A model generated the notes under the pieces. It worked only from the letters and a program-made list of their open reading frames with translations. It did not search any database and was not told the origin of the DNA. This document shows, in pieces, positions 18,039-28,483 of a stretch of DNA of 64,000 nt (its first letter is position 1; each line of letters starts with the position of its first letter). Position numbers and translations under genes: made by a program. The DNA is from Haemophilus parainfluenzae (lineage in GTDB: Bacteria > Pseudomonadota > Gammaproteobacteria > Enterobacterales > Pasteurellaceae): positions 253,501 through 317,500 of the forward strand of contig NZ_UGHY01000002.1 of the NCBI RefSeq assembly GCF_900450995.1. The letters run 5' to 3'.

Positions 18039-19547
18039 ATGTCAGAACAAGAAGTGAAAGAATTAGATCTCCATGGCGAAATGCTCGTTCGCCGTGAAAA
18101 ATTAGCCGCATTACGCACAAAAGGTAATGCGTTTCCAAACCAATTCCGTCGTGACGCCCTTGCCCAAGATTTACATGATAAGTACGAAGCCGAAGAGGGC
18201 GAAGTATTAAAAGAAAAAGCCATTGAAGTAGCCGTTGCCGGTCGTATTATGACTCGTCGTGCAATGGGGAAAGCCACCTTTATTACCTTACAAGATATGA
18301 GTGGCAAAATTCAATTATACGTTGCTCGTGATAACCTTCCTGAAGGCGTTTATGCTGAAGATGTGGGTAGCTGGGATTTAGGTGATATTATTGGCGTGAA
18401 AGGTACACTTTTCAAAACTAAAACCAATGAATTAACCATCAAAACAACTGAAGTTCAACTTTTAACCAAAGCACTTCGTCCGTTACCAAACAAATTCCAT
18501 GGTTTAACCGACATGGAAGCACGTTATCGTCAACGTTACTTAGATTTAATTTCTAATGAAGAATCTCGTCGTACTTTTGTGATTCGTTCAAAAGTGGTGG
18601 CGGGTATTCGTGAGTTCTTTATTTCTAAAGGCTTCATGGAAGTTGAAACGCCTATGCTACAAGTGATTCCAGGTGGTGCGTCTGCTCGTCCATTTATCAC
18701 TCACCATAATGCATTAGACGTTGATATGTATCTTCGTATTGCGCCAGAACTTTACTTAAAACGTTTAGTAGTTGGTGGTTTTGAACGCGTATTCGAATTA
18801 AACCGTAACTTCCGTAATGAAGGGGTTTCTGTTCGTCATAACCCTGAATTCACTATGCTTGAATACTACCAAGCTTATGCGGATTATCATGATTTAATGG
18901 ATAACACCGAAGAATTATTACGAAAACTAGCCATTGATATTCTTGGTACAACCATTGTGAAATACGGTGATTTAGAATTTGACTTCGGCAAACCATTTGA
19001 GCGTATTACATTACATGATGCAACTGTAAAATATGGTGCTGATAAAGGTATCGTAAAAGAAGATCTTTATGATTTCGATCGTGCAAAAGCAACAGCTGAA
19101 CGCTTAGGTATCGAAGTACAAAAATCTTGGGGCTTAGGCTCTATCGTGAATGCTATCTTTGAAGAAGTGGCTGAACATCACTTAATTCAACCAACCTTCT
19201 TAATGGCACATCCAGCTGAGATTTCACCACTTGCACGCCGTAATGATGAAAATCCAGAAGTAACAGACCGTTTTGAATTATTCATCGGTGGACGCGAAAT
19301 TGGTAACGGCTTCTCAGAATTAAACGATGCCGAAGACCAAAACGAACGTTTTGATGCACAAGTTGCAGCGAAAGAAGCGGGTGATGATGAAGCGATGTTT
19401 AAAGATGATGACTTCGTTGTTGCACTTGAACACGGTTTACCACCAACAGCAGGTGAAGGTTTAGGTATCGACCGCTTAGCAATGCTTTACGCTAATGCCC
19501 CATCTATCCGGGATGTGATCCTATTCCCTGCAATGCGTCAAAAATAA
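18039..19547 (+). CDS. lysS: Lysine--tRNA ligase, class II
   Basis: This 502-residue class II synthetase attaches lysine to tRNA-Lys. It has an N-terminal OB-fold anticodon-binding domain ([24 protein letters not shown]), motif 1 ([21 protein letters not shown]), motif 2 ([26 protein letters not shown]) and motif 3 ([18 protein letters not shown]). Length and motifs match E. coli LysS (505). In E. coli lysS follows prfB; here it stands alone behind its own promoter. Confidence 0.97.
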   Translation: MSEQEVKELDLHGEMLVRREKLAALRTKGNAFPNQFRRDALAQDLHDKYEAEEGEVLKEKAIEVAVAGRIMTRRAMGKATFITLQDMSGKIQLYVARDNLPEGVYAEDVGSWDLGDIIGVKGTLFKTKTNELTIKTTEVQLLTKALRPLPNKFHGLTDMEARYRQRYLDLISNEESRRTFVIRSKVVAGIREFFISKGFMEVETPMLQVIPGGASARPFITHHNALDVDMYLRIAPELYLKRLVVGGFERVFELNRNFRNEGVSVRHNPEFTMLEYYQAYADYHDLMDNTEELLRKLAIDILGTTIVKYGDLEFDFGKPFERITLHDATVKYGADKGIVKEDLYDFDRAKATAERLGIEVQKSWGLGSIVNAIFEEVAEHHLIQPTFLMAHPAEISPLARRNDENPEVTDRFELFIGGREIGNGFSELNDAEDQNERFDAQVAAKEAGDDEAMFKDDDFVVALEHGLPPTAGEGLGIDRLAMLYANAPSIRDVILFPAMRQK

Positions 19548-19564
19548 TTAAATTAAAATAACAT

Positions 19565-19593
19565 AAAAGGAAGTCTACGGGCTTCCTTTTTTA
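19565..19593 (+). terminator. lysS terminator
   Basis: AAAAGGAAGTC, a short loop, GGCTTCCTTTT and a T run, just after the lysS stop. Confidence 0.85.
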
Positions 19594-19599
19594 TTCTGT

Positions 19600-19630
19600 A
19601 AAAGTGCGGTTATTTTTAACCGCACTTTTA
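19600..19630. terminator. Inverted uptake-sequence hairpin between convergent genes
   Basis: AAAAGTGCGGTTA and TAACCGCACTTTTA form a nearly perfect stem that works in both directions between lysS and the converging metE-like gene. Confidence 0.75.
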
Positions 19631-19632
19631 TG

Positions 19633-19669
19633 AAAAAAGAGATAACCATCTTAACGATTATCTCTTTTA
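19633..19669 (-). terminator. Terminator of the metE-like gene
   Basis: On the minus strand AAAGAGATAA, a 12-base loop, TTATCTCTTTTTT. It is the nearest hairpin after the stop at 19685. Confidence 0.75.
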
Positions 19670-19684
19670 CATTCCAATTTGAAA

Positions 19685-20830
19685 TTATTTACCCCAAACT
19701 TCTTCCACGATACTACGGATAAATTCGAGTTTCTTCCATTGTTGTTCTTCTGTCAGGATATTACCCTCTTCCGTTGAAGCAAAACCACATTGTGGACTTA
19801 AGCAAAGTTGATTGATATCCACATATTGCGCTGCTTCTTTAATACGAGCAATAATTTCATCACGGTTTTCTAACTCGCCAGATTTAGAGGTAATCAATCC
19901 TAATACCACTTGTTGATTTTTAATAAAGCGTAAAGGTTTGAAATCACCAGCACGATCACTGTCATACTCCAAGAAGAAACCATCCACATTACAGTGTCCA
20001 AATAAGGTTTCTGCAATAGGCTCATAACCACCAGCGGAGAACCAAGTTGAACGGAAGTTACCACGGCAAATATGCATTGTAATCGCTAAATCAGCCGGTT
20101 TCGCTGCCACGATTTTATTTAACATATACACATAATCTTTAGCAATTTGATCTAAATCTAAACCACGTTCAGTATAGGTTTTACGTTTATCTTCCGCACA
20201 GAATTCGCCCCAACTTGTATCATCCAACTGTAAGTTACGACAGCCTAATTTATAGAAGATATTCATTGCATCAATATAAGCATCAGCAATCTCATCTAAT
20301 AACAACTGATTGTTATCTTTATAACGTTCAATTGGCTGATAATCTGTGGCACGTACGGTACAAATTAAATGAAGCATAGACGGAGAAGGAATCGTTAATT
20401 TAACTTCAGTCTCCCTTGCAATTTTTTGTAATGAGCGATAATGTTCAACAAACGGATGGCTCTCTGAAAAACCAATTTTATCCACAATTTTTAATGTTTT
20501 TGGACGTACATTATCATGTTTAAATTGTACTGAAAATTTTTCGGCATCCACTTCTTTCACGCCATCTAATGCGGCTAAGAAATCTAAATGCCAAAAAGTA
20601 CGACGAAATTCACCATCAGTCACCGCATGTAATCCGACATTTTTTTGATGCTCTACCAATTTTGCAATTTCTACATCTTCAACTTGCGTTAAATCAGCAC
20701 AAGAAATATCACCACAACTACATTGATGACGAGCCTGTTTTAAAGTCTCTGGACGTAAAAAACTGCCTACAATATCAAAACGATATGGCGCAGAAGTACG
20801 AATAGTGGCATTGGGAAAAAGTTTACTCAT
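19685..20830 (-). CDS. MetE C-terminal-like methyltransferase (YxjG/YxjH type)
   Basis: This 381-residue protein corresponds to the catalytic half of cobalamin-independent methionine synthase and lacks the N-terminal half, like B. subtilis YxjG/YxjH. Motifs are RFDIVGSFLRPETLKQAR, VTDGEFRRTFWHLDF, NLQLDDTSWGEF, TMHICRGNFRS and LSPQCGFAS; the last two carry the His and Cys residues expected to bind zinc. It probably transfers a methyl group to homocysteine or a related thiol, but the donor is not known. Three cysteines (C37, C39, C44) occur in a loop that normally has none. The gene is monocistronic with an AGGAAAGCAAA ribosome-binding site. Confidence 0.85.
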   Translation of the reverse strand: MSKLFPNATIRTSAPYRFDIVGSFLRPETLKQARHQCSCGDISCADLTQVEDVEIAKLVEHQKNVGLHAVTDGEFRRTFWHLDFLAALDGVKEVDAEKFSVQFKHDNVRPKTLKIVDKIGFSESHPFVEHYRSLQKIARETEVKLTIPSPSMLHLICTVRATDYQPIERYKDNNQLLLDEIADAYIDAMNIFYKLGCRNLQLDDTSWGEFCAEDKRKTYTERGLDLDQIAKDYVYMLNKIVAAKPADLAITMHICRGNFRSTWFSAGGYEPIAETLFGHCNVDGFFLEYDSDRAGDFKPLRFIKNQQVVLGLITSKSGELENRDEIIARIKEAAQYVDINQLCLSPQCGFASTEEGNILTEEQQWKKLEFIRSIVEEVWGK

Positions 20831-20970
20831 TTTGCTTTCCTATGTTTAATTAATTCTAAGACGGGCTGAGTGTAACAAAATGAACGTCTTCATTAAAGGT
20901 TTAGACGTCTAGATGGATGTGAATTTTATTGTAATTTTATATGAATGGAATTGATATAAAATTTAAAAAG

Positions 20971-21015
20971 AAAAAGTGCGGTTTAAATTTCTCTTAAATT
21001 TTTACCGCACTTTCA
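20971..21015 (-). terminator. codBA terminator with paired uptake sequences
   Basis: On the minus strand AAAGTGCGGTAAAAATTTAA pairs with a matching arm ending AAATTTAAACCGCACTTTTT. It lies directly after codA. Confidence 0.85.
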
Positions 21016-21019
21016 GTAA

Positions 21020-22282
21020 TTAACGATAGTTTACTTGTTCACTATCGGATAAATGAATGGTAGTTTTTGCCAGCTGTATCTCAGAAATCACCTTACCATG
21101 ACGAATAGAATAACGAGTAGGAACTTGACGGCGTACGGCATCAAAGCCATTTTCTGCAGGCAATACAATAAAGTTTGCACTATTACCTTCTTGGATTCCA
21201 TAATCTGTTAAACCTAATGCTTTCGCACTATTTTCAGTGACCAATTTCAAACCATCATTAATTTGACCATATCCCATTAACTGGCAAACATGTAATCCCA
21301 TGTGTAATACCTGTAGCATATTCGCTGTACCGAGCGGATACCAAGGATCAAACACATCATCATGACCAAAACAAACATTGATGTTATTTTTAAGCATCTC
21401 TTTTACTCGTGTTACACCACGACGTTTTGGATAGGTATCAAAGCGTCCTTGAAGATGAATATTCACTAATGGATTTGCCACGAAATGAATTTTTGACATT
21501 TTTAGTAATCGGAAAAGGCGTGATGCATAAGCATTATTATATGAGTGCATGGCCGTTGTATGGCTTGCTGTTACCTTTTCCCCCATGTCATATTTCAAGG
21601 CTAACGCCGCGACAGTTTCAACAAAACGAGATTGTTCATCATCAATTTCATCACAATGGATATCAATCTGTTTGTTGTACTTACTAGCAATATCAAAAGC
21701 GATATGCATAGATTCCACTCCATATTCACGGGTAAATTCAAAGTGTGGAATACCTCCAACAACATCAGCCCCCATCTCCATAGCCTGATCTAATAGTTTC
21801 TCGCCATTTAGATAAGACAAAATACCTTCTTGTGGAAATGCAACAATCTGTAAATCCACCCAAGGGGCGATTTCTTTTTTAACTTCAAGCATGGCTTTTA
21901 ATGCTGTTAATGTTGGATCAGAGACATCAACATGAGTACGGACATACTGAACTCCATTTGCAATCTGCCATTTTAATGTCTTCCATGCTCGAGATTTTAC
22001 ATCTTCATGGCTTAATAATGATTTACGCTCAGCCCAACGCTCAATCCCTTCAAATAAGGTACCAGATTGATTCCAATTAGGCTGCCCTGCTGTTTGTGTT
22101 GCATCTAAATGAATATGAGGTTCTACAAATGGAGGATAAATAATACCTTCTTCACCATCGAGTATCTCACCCGAATAATTAAAAACCTCATTTTGAGAAA
22201 AAATTCGACTAATTTTTCCCTCTTCAATTAAAATCTGCCATAACCCTTCTCGATTATGAATATGTACATTTTTAACTAACAT
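21020..22282 (-). CDS. codA: Cytosine deaminase CodA
   Basis: This 420-residue amidohydrolase converts cytosine to uracil and ammonia for pyrimidine salvage. It is close to E. coli CodA along its whole length. The metal ligands lie in [44 protein letters not shown] and [18 protein letters not shown]. It starts 9 bp after the codB stop and forms the codBA operon, which has a PurR-type operator upstream. Confidence 0.96.
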   Translation of the reverse strand: MLVKNVHIHNREGLWQILIEEGKISRIFSQNEVFNYSGEILDGEEGIIYPPFVEPHIHLDATQTAGQPNWNQSGTLFEGIERWAERKSLLSHEDVKSRAWKTLKWQIANGVQYVRTHVDVSDPTLTALKAMLEVKKEIAPWVDLQIVAFPQEGILSYLNGEKLLDQAMEMGADVVGGIPHFEFTREYGVESMHIAFDIASKYNKQIDIHCDEIDDEQSRFVETVAALALKYDMGEKVTASHTTAMHSYNNAYASRLFRLLKMSKIHFVANPLVNIHLQGRFDTYPKRRGVTRVKEMLKNNINVCFGHDDVFDPWYPLGTANMLQVLHMGLHVCQLMGYGQINDGLKLVTENSAKALGLTDYGIQEGNSANFIVLPAENGFDAVRRQVPTRYSIRHGKVISEIQLAKTTIHLSDSEQVNYR

Positions 22283-22291
22283 CCGTTTTCC

Positions 22292-23517
22292 TTATTTCAT
22301 CGCTAATTTTTTACCGAGTAATGGTGTTAAAACCAAATAGGTAACCGCCCCACCAATCACCGCGTTCACAGGGATAATGCCAGGTAGCAATTTACTACAA
22401 GCCACACCAACAATAACTGAAACGATAGCAGTCCAATTTATATTTAAGAATTTAGCTTGTTCAAAATTTTCATAGGCTTTACGACGTAAAATATAATCAG
22501 CAATAATGACACCACCAACAGGAGGAATTGCCGAAGATAAGAAAGTAAGCCAACCGACAAAATTATTGTATAACCACAAGGCACATAAGGTTCCGATAAT
22601 ACCATTAACGACAGATAAAGTGCGGCTACTTAATCCTGTAATATTCGCAAAACCTAAACCTGAAGCATAAAGCGCATTATCATTTGTCGTCCAAATGTTT
22701 AAACCGAGCACAATAATGGCTGGAATAATAAGACCTTGAGCAACCATCACATCAGAAATATCCGACATTCCAGTCACGGCCGCACCTGCTGCCCCAAAAA
22801 TAAACATTAATGAGTTACCTAAAAAGAAAGCAATCATACTAATAATGATTGCTTGCTTTGCTTTTCGACCAAATCGAACAAAATCGGCAGTTAATGAACC
22901 TGCACTAATAAAGGATCCTACAACTAATGTGATCGCCATTGAGAGAGAAAGGCTTTCTTTTGGCACAATATGTTGCAATACTTCTAAGCCACCAGCATTT
23001 GTGACGGCAAGGTAAACCGAGTAAGAACCTAATATGGCAATGGCTGGCACCGCAATAGTTGAAAGAATAGTCAGTGCCGAAATACCAAAGAAGACAGTAA
23101 TCGTCATCAATAAACCAGAGCCAAGAATTAAATAATTAACATCAATACCAGTCACTTTATTAACTGGGATTGCAAACATCGCCACGCCAACACCAAACCA
23201 ACCAACTTGAGTGCCCCCAAGCAATAAAGATGGTAACCACGAACCTCGAACCCCAAAGGAATAGCGTGCTAAAATATGCGTAGTTAACCCAGTTTTGGCT
23301 CCGATATACCCGAGGAAAGAGGTATAAATACCTAACATTAAGTTACCTAGAATAACGGCAAGCCAGAAATCATTATAGGTTAATGATGTTCCTAATGCTC
23401 CCCCGTCCACATACTCGCTGAAAAGAATGTTAAACCTAACATGACAAATGTTAACGCTACCGCACCTTTTCGCTCATTTAAAGGAACAGGTTTTAAACTA
23501 AAATTTTCCGAACTCAT
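22292..23517 (-). pseudogene. codB: Cytosine permease CodB, broken by a one-base frameshift
   Basis: The main open frame (22292-23410) gives 372 residues of an NCS1 cytosine permease with a conserved core (SFLGYIGAKTGLTTHILARY, LGLNIWTTNDNALYASGLGFANITG). It opens with a GTG that has no ribosome-binding site. Upstream, in another frame, an ATG at 23517 with a GGGAGGAGATT ribosome-binding site encodes 38 residues ending GLTFFSASMWT, the true CodB N-terminus. The frames meet at a C5 tract (23400-23404, G5 on the coding strand). Six Gs would restore SMWTGGALGTS, as in E. coli CodB (SMWTGGTLGTG). As written, translation from the real start stops after about four more codons. Confidence 0.9.
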
Positions 23518-23550
23518 GAAATAATCTCCTCCCAAATAAAAAATTGAGGC

Positions 23551-23589
23551 ATTCTAATACGACAAAAACACAAAAGCAAACGTTTGCGC
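23551..23589 (-). promoter_or_regulatory. codBA promoter with PurR operator
   Basis: The minus strand reads GCGCAAACGTTTGCTT (23574-23589), containing the perfect palindrome GCAAACGTTTGC and matching the PurR consensus ACGCAAACGTTTNCGT. A -35 (TTGCTT, 23574-23579), a 17-bp spacer and a -10 (TAGAAT, 23551-23556) overlap it, so bound PurR would block polymerase. E. coli codBA is also repressed by PurR with hypoxanthine or guanine. Confidence 0.85.
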
Positions 23590-23611
23590 TGATTGTTTTA
23601 TCAAAAAATAA

Positions 23612-23642
23612 ATAAAAAAATACCCGCACTTTCGCGGGTATT
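23612..23642 (-). terminator. Terminator of the pxp/NRAMP-like unit
   Basis: On the minus strand TACCCGC, a 6-base loop, GCGGGTA and seven Ts. It separates the NRAMP-like gene from codBA. Confidence 0.9.
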
Positions 23643-23647
23643 GATGA

Positions 23648-24840
23648 TTAGTTGAAGAAACTGGACACATAAGAAATTATGGTTTTTCCACTTAATATTG
23701 CCATGATAATCACAACAAACCAGCCCGCAAAAGCTAAGCAAATGGGATGTTTATAACTTCCAACAATGTCACTTCGGTAGGCTGCTAGCAGAATTAATGC
23801 GAGTGCAATTGGGAGAATTAAACCATTCAATGTTCCCACAAAGACTAATACCGCTGCAGGTTTTCCGACCGTCACCAAAATAACTGTAGAAATCACAATA
23901 AAGGCAATAATCCAACGATTACGGTTACGTTCAATGGTTGGGCAAAGACTGGTTAGGAAAGAAACTGAAGTATAAGCCGCCCCAATCACTGATGTAATCG
24001 AAGCTGCCCAAATCACGACGCCAAATAACACTTGCCCCAAATTCCCAGCCACATATTCAAAAGGTGTTTCCGCGGGGTTTTTAGGATTAAGAGGAATGCC
24101 TTTTACCACGATGCCAAGTACTGCGAGGAATAACACAATTCGCATTGTTGAAGCAATCAAAATAGCCGAAACAGAACTTCGGCTCACTTCAGCCATGGCT
24201 TTTTCACCTTGGATCCCCGCGTCTAGTAAGCGGTGAGCGCCAGCAAAGGTAATATATCCCCCTACGGTTCCTCCAACTAATGTCACAATTGCGATAGGAT
24301 CAATTTGCTCTGGAATAAAGGTGCGATATGCCGCCTCAACAACAGGTGGTTCCGTTTTAAACATGACATAAAACGTGAGTGCAATCATGATAAAACCCAT
24401 TAATTGGGCAAAACGATCCATTAATAATCCAGCTTCTTTACGCAAGAAAATCAAAATGGCAATAACACCGCTAATGATTGCACCCGTTTCTGGCGCAATA
24501 CCGAACATCGAGTTTAAACCAAGACCTGCGCCCCCCACATTACCAATGTTAAACGCGAGTCCCCCCATCACAATAAGTGCAGCAAGGAAATATCCCGCAC
24601 CAGGAAAAACCGCATTAGAAATATCTTGCGCTCGCTTTCCTGATACCACCACAATTCGCCAAATATTAAGCTGAGCTCCAATATCTAACAAAATAGATAG
24701 CAAAATCACAAAGCCAAAACTAGCTAATAAGGTGTTTGTAAAAGTTGCCGTTTGAGTTAAAAAACCCGGACCTATTGCTGAAGTCGCCATTAAAAATGCT
24801 GCCCCAGCACCGCATTTCGGCGGTGATTGATTGATGCCAT
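23648..24840 (-). CDS. NRAMP-like transporter next to the pxp genes (probable frameshift near start)
   Basis: This is an NRAMP-superfamily membrane protein (SAIGPGFLTQTATF, NIGNVGGAGLGLNSMFG, GGTVGGYITFAGAHRLLD) of the kind found beside 5-oxoprolinase genes (B. subtilis YcsG); its substrate is unproven. The long frame can be extended to a GTG at 24847, but that GTG overlaps the GGGAGG ribosome-binding site. An ATG at 24840 sits 6 bases after GGAGG, the ideal place, in another frame. If the C4 tract at 24802-24805 had one more C, the ATG would read MASINHRRNAVLGAAFLMAT and enter the main frame exactly where family similarity begins. I infer a missing base. Otherwise the start is unclear. Confidence 0.8.
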
Positions 24841-24888
24841 AAAGCACCTCCCTTGTTAAGTTGATGTTGTGTGTTATGTTTATTCGGC

Positions 24889-25626
24889 TTATGCCGTTAT
24901 TGTTATATGATTTTTTTCTAATTCTTCCACAATGCGTGCTGCAAATTGTAGAGAATGTTGATTATCGCCATGTAAACATATACTTTCTGCTTTCACTGGC
25001 ACAAGGCTTCCATCAATAGCTTTGACTTGACTTTCTGTTACCATTTGTAACACTTGTTGAATGGCTTCCTCATCGGACTCCACCATGGCATTCGGTTGCG
25101 AACGAGGTACCAAACTCCCATCAGGCATATAGTGACGATCCGCAAACACTTCAGAAATGGTTTGTAAACCTTCTTCCTCAGCTACGCGTAACATTAAGCT
25201 CCCCGCCAATCCCATTAATTTTAAATTAGAATCAAATTGACGAATTGTTTGTGCAATTAAACGGGCCAATTTTTCATCTTTAGCAGCTTGATTGTATAAA
25301 GCACCGTGTGGCTTAACATAACTAATTTCCGTGCCTTCCCCATCACAAATTGCTTTTAAGGCGCCAAGCTGATACCGCAAATGCGCAATTAATTCCTGTT
25401 CAGGTAAATCCATTTGAGTACGCCCGAAGTTTTCTCTATCCGGAAAACCTGGATGAGCACCAATGCGAACCTGATTTTCTTTCGCAAATCTGACCGCACT
25501 TTGCATTTCTTTTGCTCCCCCGGCATGTAAACCGCAAGCAATATTGGCAGAAGAAAGTAATTTCAATAATGCCTCATCAAAAGGAAAACCTTCGGCAATA
25601 TCGGCATTTAAATCAATTTTTTTCAT
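24889..25626 (-). CDS. pxpA: 5-oxoprolinase subunit PxpA (LamB/YcsF family)
   Basis: This 245-residue LamB/YcsF protein has [59 protein letters not shown] and [12 protein letters not shown]. With PxpB and PxpC it hydrolyses 5-oxoproline to glutamate using ATP. The frame extends upstream to 25662, but the ATG at 25626 is preceded by TAGGAGAATTGCTG and begins the conserved motif, so it is chosen. It overlaps the end of pxpC by 14 bp. Confidence 0.94.
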   Translation of the reverse strand: MKKIDLNADIAEGFPFDEALLKLLSSANIACGLHAGGAKEMQSAVRFAKENQVRIGAHPGFPDRENFGRTQMDLPEQELIAHLRYQLGALKAICDGEGTEISYVKPHGALYNQAAKDEKLARLIAQTIRQFDSNLKLMGLAGSLMLRVAEEEGLQTISEVFADRHYMPDGSLVPRSQPNAMVESDEEAIQQVLQMVTESQVKAIDGSLVPVKAESICLHGDNQHSLQFAARIVEELEKNHITITA

Positions 25627-26542
25627 CAGCAATTCTCCTAATTTGATCGAGGTATATCTCATTTTTGCGACGTAATTTTGTGGCCTGTTCTAAACTAACT
25701 GCCTCAAATTGAATGGTTGAGCCTAAACGAACTTGTGCCAACGCGCCTAGATCTGCATCGATCACATTGGCAATTTTGGGATAACCGCCCGTAGTTTGCG
25801 CATCAGCCATCAAAATAATTGGTTGACCACTTGGTGGAACTTGTACACTACCAAATTGAATCGCGTGAGACAGCATTTCCAGCGGTTGTTTTAATTCTAA
25901 TTTTTGCCCTTGAAAACGATAGCCCATGCGATCACTGCTGCTTTGCAACGTCCATTTACTTCGCCACCAATAATATTGGGATTTTCGTTTAAACGCCTGA
26001 TATTCAGAGGACGGTAACGCATGAATCGTATGTTTAAGTGGAATGGGTGCAATCCCAATTTCACTACGTAAAATAGGATCATTTACCGTTTGTAATTGAT
26101 CTCCAACTTGTAAACAACGCCCTTCTACACCGCCTATTTGAGCTCGAAGATCCGTACTACAAGAGTTCAATTCTTGGGGTAAGATAAAGCCACCTTGAAC
26201 ACATAAATAGCCATACATACCAATTTTTGCACGTACCATTTTCAGCACTTGCCCCGCTCTCGCCTGATAACGCCAATAAGCAAAAATCGGTTTGTCATCT
26301 AAGGTCATTTCATAAAATGCCCCCGTGACACAAAAATTCATATCTTGATGAAATTGTAATGTAATGCCACCTAAAGGCACTTCGATTGCTGGGGCTCCTT
26401 CAGCATTCCCGAGTAAAATATTACCTGCACGTAATGCTAATTTATCCATCGCCCCACAATGACTAATGCCAAATCGACGTAAACCAAAACGGCCTAAATC
26501 CTGAATTGTGGCACGGGATTGCACATCAATAACATAAATCAT
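25613..26542 (-). CDS. pxpC: 5-oxoprolinase subunit PxpC (KipA family)
   Basis: This 309-residue protein of the biotin-dependent carboxyltransferase/allophanate hydrolase subunit 2 fold has [53 protein letters not shown] and [18 protein letters not shown]. It is the PxpC subunit of the ATP-dependent 5-oxoprolinase. It overlaps pxpB by 4 bp (ATGA) and pxpA by 14 bp, indicating tight coupling. KipA-like regulation of sporulation does not apply here. Confidence 0.93.
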   Translation of the reverse strand: MIYVIDVQSRATIQDLGRFGLRRFGISHCGAMDKLALRAGNILLGNAEGAPAIEVPLGGITLQFHQDMNFCVTGAFYEMTLDDKPIFAYWRYQARAGQVLKMVRAKIGMYGYLCVQGGFILPQELNSCSTDLRAQIGGVEGRCLQVGDQLQTVNDPILRSEIGIAPIPLKHTIHALPSSEYQAFKRKSQYYWWRSKWTLQSSSDRMGYRFQGQKLELKQPLEMLSHAIQFGSVQVPPSGQPIILMADAQTTGGYPKIANVIDADLGALAQVRLGSTIQFEAVSLEQATKLRRKNEIYLDQIRRIADEKN

Positions 26543-27180
26543 AGCTCAATGCCCTCCACCACAAATTTCACTGTATCGCCAGCTTGTAATAAAGTGGGTT
26601 TCGCTTGATTTTTGTCAAAGAGTGCTTGCTTGGTATGACCGATTAATTGCCATCCGCCAGGAGAGGAAAAGGGATAAATGCCAGTTTGAGCTCCACCAAT
26701 ACCAACAGAACCTGCTGGAACAAGTGTTCGTGGTGTGGCTCGGCGAGGCGTATGCAGGCTTTCAGGTAAACCACCTAAATATGGAAAACCAGGTTGGAAA
26801 CCAATCATATACACGGTATAGATAGGATCACTATGCATTTTAACGATCCGTTCCGGTGTTGTGTCATGTAATTTGGCGACCTCACATAAATCCTGTCCTA
26901 ATTCACCGCCATAAATTACCGGAATTTCGATATGACGACCTTGAAAAGTAGAGACTTTCAATTCTGTCCAATGTTGTTCCAAGCGTTGAATAAACGGACC
27001 AAAATCCACATAAAAATCAGTGAAGACCGTAAGATTATTCATTCCCACGACAACTTCTACAATATCTTGCTCAGACTGTAGTTGATTGGCAAACGCCCAG
27101 AGTTGGCGTTGTTGTTGAAGTGAAGCTGGTGGCTGTAAAGAGCAAACCACCGCCGACTCGCTGATCGGGGTTATATTCAT
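26539..27180 (-). CDS. pxpB: 5-oxoprolinase subunit PxpB (KipI family)
   Basis: This 213-residue protein of the allophanate hydrolase subunit 1 fold includes IPVIYGGELGQDLCEVAKLHD, YMIGFQPGFPYLGGLPE, TPRTLVPAGSVGIGGAQTGIYPFSSPGGWQLIG. It is the first gene of pxpB-pxpC-pxpA plus the NRAMP-like transporter, a unit likely to take up and use 5-oxoproline. The operon runs divergently from fbp, and the 208-bp region between them carries CRP-like and FNR sites. No ribosome-binding site stronger than AGGATACC lies near; in fact the ATG follows GGGGTTATATTC-like sequence within the gene edge, so the start is by alignment. Confidence 0.92.
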   Translation of the reverse strand: MNITPISESAVVCSLQPPASLQQQRQLWAFANQLQSEQDIVEVVVGMNNLTVFTDFYVDFGPFIQRLEQHWTELKVSTFQGRHIEIPVIYGGELGQDLCEVAKLHDTTPERIVKMHSDPIYTVYMIGFQPGFPYLGGLPESLHTPRRATPRTLVPAGSVGIGGAQTGIYPFSSPGGWQLIGHTKQALFDKNQAKPTLLQAGDTVKFVVEGIEL

Positions 27181-27295
27181 AGGATACCCTATATTGTGAT
27201 GTTGTGTTGTTTGTTATTTTTTTGTTGTACCTCTCTTTTAAAGGATATTTATAGGTTTTGTCAAGGTTTTGTATTGAAAATAAAGTGTGATGCAG

Positions 27296-27311
27296 ATCTC
27301 ATTATTCATAT
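27296..27311. promoter_or_regulatory. CRP-like site between pxpB and fbp
   Basis: TGTGATGCAGATCTCA matches TGTGA-N6-TCACA at nine of ten fixed positions. It could serve either divergent operon. Confidence 0.5.
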
Positions 27312-27322
27312 TTTGATCTCAA

Positions 27323-27357
27323 TCAAAATTACGAAATAGCGTATAATTAAAACGTCT
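27323..27357 (+). promoter_or_regulatory. fbp promoter with perfect FNR box
   Basis: TTGATCTCAATCAA (27323-27336) is a perfect FNR palindrome (TTGAT-N4-ATCAA). A TATAAT -10 lies at 27352-27357, and the box overlaps the -35 position. Oxygen-responsive control of fbp is implied, but activation or repression cannot be told from the spacing. Confidence 0.7.
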
Positions 27358-27388
27358 GTTACTTAACAATGATAAAAAAGGAATAAAA

Positions 27389-28393
27389 ATGAAAACATTG
27401 AGTGAATTTATTGTTGAACGCCAAGCAGAGTACCCAAACGCCAAAGGGGAACTTAGTGGTATTTTGTCTTCTATTCGTTTATTAGCAAAAATCATTCATC
27501 GTGATATCAACAAAGCGGGTTTAACCAATATCCTTGGTCAGTCTGGTATCGAAAATGTACAAGGTGAAAGCCAAATGAAATTGGACCTATTCGCCCATAA
27601 CACTATGAATGCAGCCCTTATGTCGCGTGAAGAGGTAGCGGGTTTTGCTTCAGAGGAAGAAGAAAGCTTTATCGGTTTTGATACTGAACGCGCTCGTAAT
27701 GCCAAATATATTATTTTGACCGACCCACTTGATGGTTCATCCAATATTGATGTGAACGTTTCGGTTGGGACAATCTTCTCTATTTACCGTCGTGTATCCC
27801 CTATTGGCTCACCTGTTACCTTAGAAGATTTTATGCAACCAGGTAATAAACAAGTCGCGGCGGGTTACATCGTGTATGGTTCTTCTACCATGTTGGTTTA
27901 TACCACTGGTCACGGTGTGAATGGTTTCACTTATGATCCGTCTATCGGTACCTTCTGTCTTTCTCATGAAAATATGAAGATGCCAAAAGAGGGAAAAATA
28001 TATTCCATCAATGAAGGACAATATCTCAAATTCCCACAAGGGGTAAAAAAATACATTAAATACTGCCAAGAGGAAGATAAAGCGACTAACCGCCCTTATA
28101 CTTCACGTTATATCGGTTCATTAGTGGCTGACTTCCACCGTAATTTATTAAAAGGTGGTATCTATATTTATCCAAGCGCAACGAACTACCCAAATGGTAA
28201 ACTTCGTTTACTTTATGAGGGCAATCCAATTGCATTCTTAGCAGAACAAGCGGGCGGTATTGCCTCTGATGGTTACAATCGAATTTTAGATATTCAACCA
28301 ACTGAACTTCACCAACGTGTACCACTTTTTGTTGGTTCTGCAGAAATGGTGAAAAAAGCAGAAGAAATGATGAGAGAATTTAAAGAAGATTAA
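27389..28393 (+). CDS. fbp: Fructose-1,6-bisphosphatase class I
   Basis: This 334-residue enzyme removes the 1-phosphate of fructose 1,6-bisphosphate in gluconeogenesis. Class I motifs are [26 protein letters not shown] (metal and phosphate binding), [24 protein letters not shown] and [20 protein letters not shown]. Its length matches E. coli Fbp (332). The ribosome-binding site is AAAAAAGGAATAAAA. It stands alone between the pxp operon and lptG, and two terminators follow. Confidence 0.97.
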   Translation: MKTLSEFIVERQAEYPNAKGELSGILSSIRLLAKIIHRDINKAGLTNILGQSGIENVQGESQMKLDLFAHNTMNAALMSREEVAGFASEEEESFIGFDTERARNAKYIILTDPLDGSSNIDVNVSVGTIFSIYRRVSPIGSPVTLEDFMQPGNKQVAAGYIVYGSSTMLVYTTGHGVNGFTYDPSIGTFCLSHENMKMPKEGKIYSINEGQYLKFPQGVKKYIKYCQEEDKATNRPYTSRYIGSLVADFHRNLLKGGIYIYPSATNYPNGKLRLLYEGNPIAFLAEQAGGIASDGYNRILDIQPTELHQRVPLFVGSAEMVKKAEEMMREFKED

Positions 28394-28399
28394 ATTCCT

Positions 28400-28430
28400 A
28401 AAGTGCGGTCAATTCTGACCGAACTTTTTT
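28400..28430 (+). terminator. fbp terminator (uptake-sequence pair, one arm mutated)
   Basis: AAAGTGCGGTCA and TGACCGAACTTTTTT pair with one mismatch and end in a T run. Confidence 0.8.
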
Positions 28431-28437
28431 AGCTCAC

Positions 28438-28467
28438 AAAAAGGCGAACTGATCAGTTCGCCTTTTT
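28438..28467. terminator. Bidirectional terminator, 30-bp perfect palindrome
   Basis: AAAAAGGCGAACTGA and TCAGTTCGCCTTTTT are exact complements with no spacer. It serves both fbp and the converging lptG. Confidence 0.9.
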
Positions 28468-28483
28468 AATTAATGTTTGTTAA

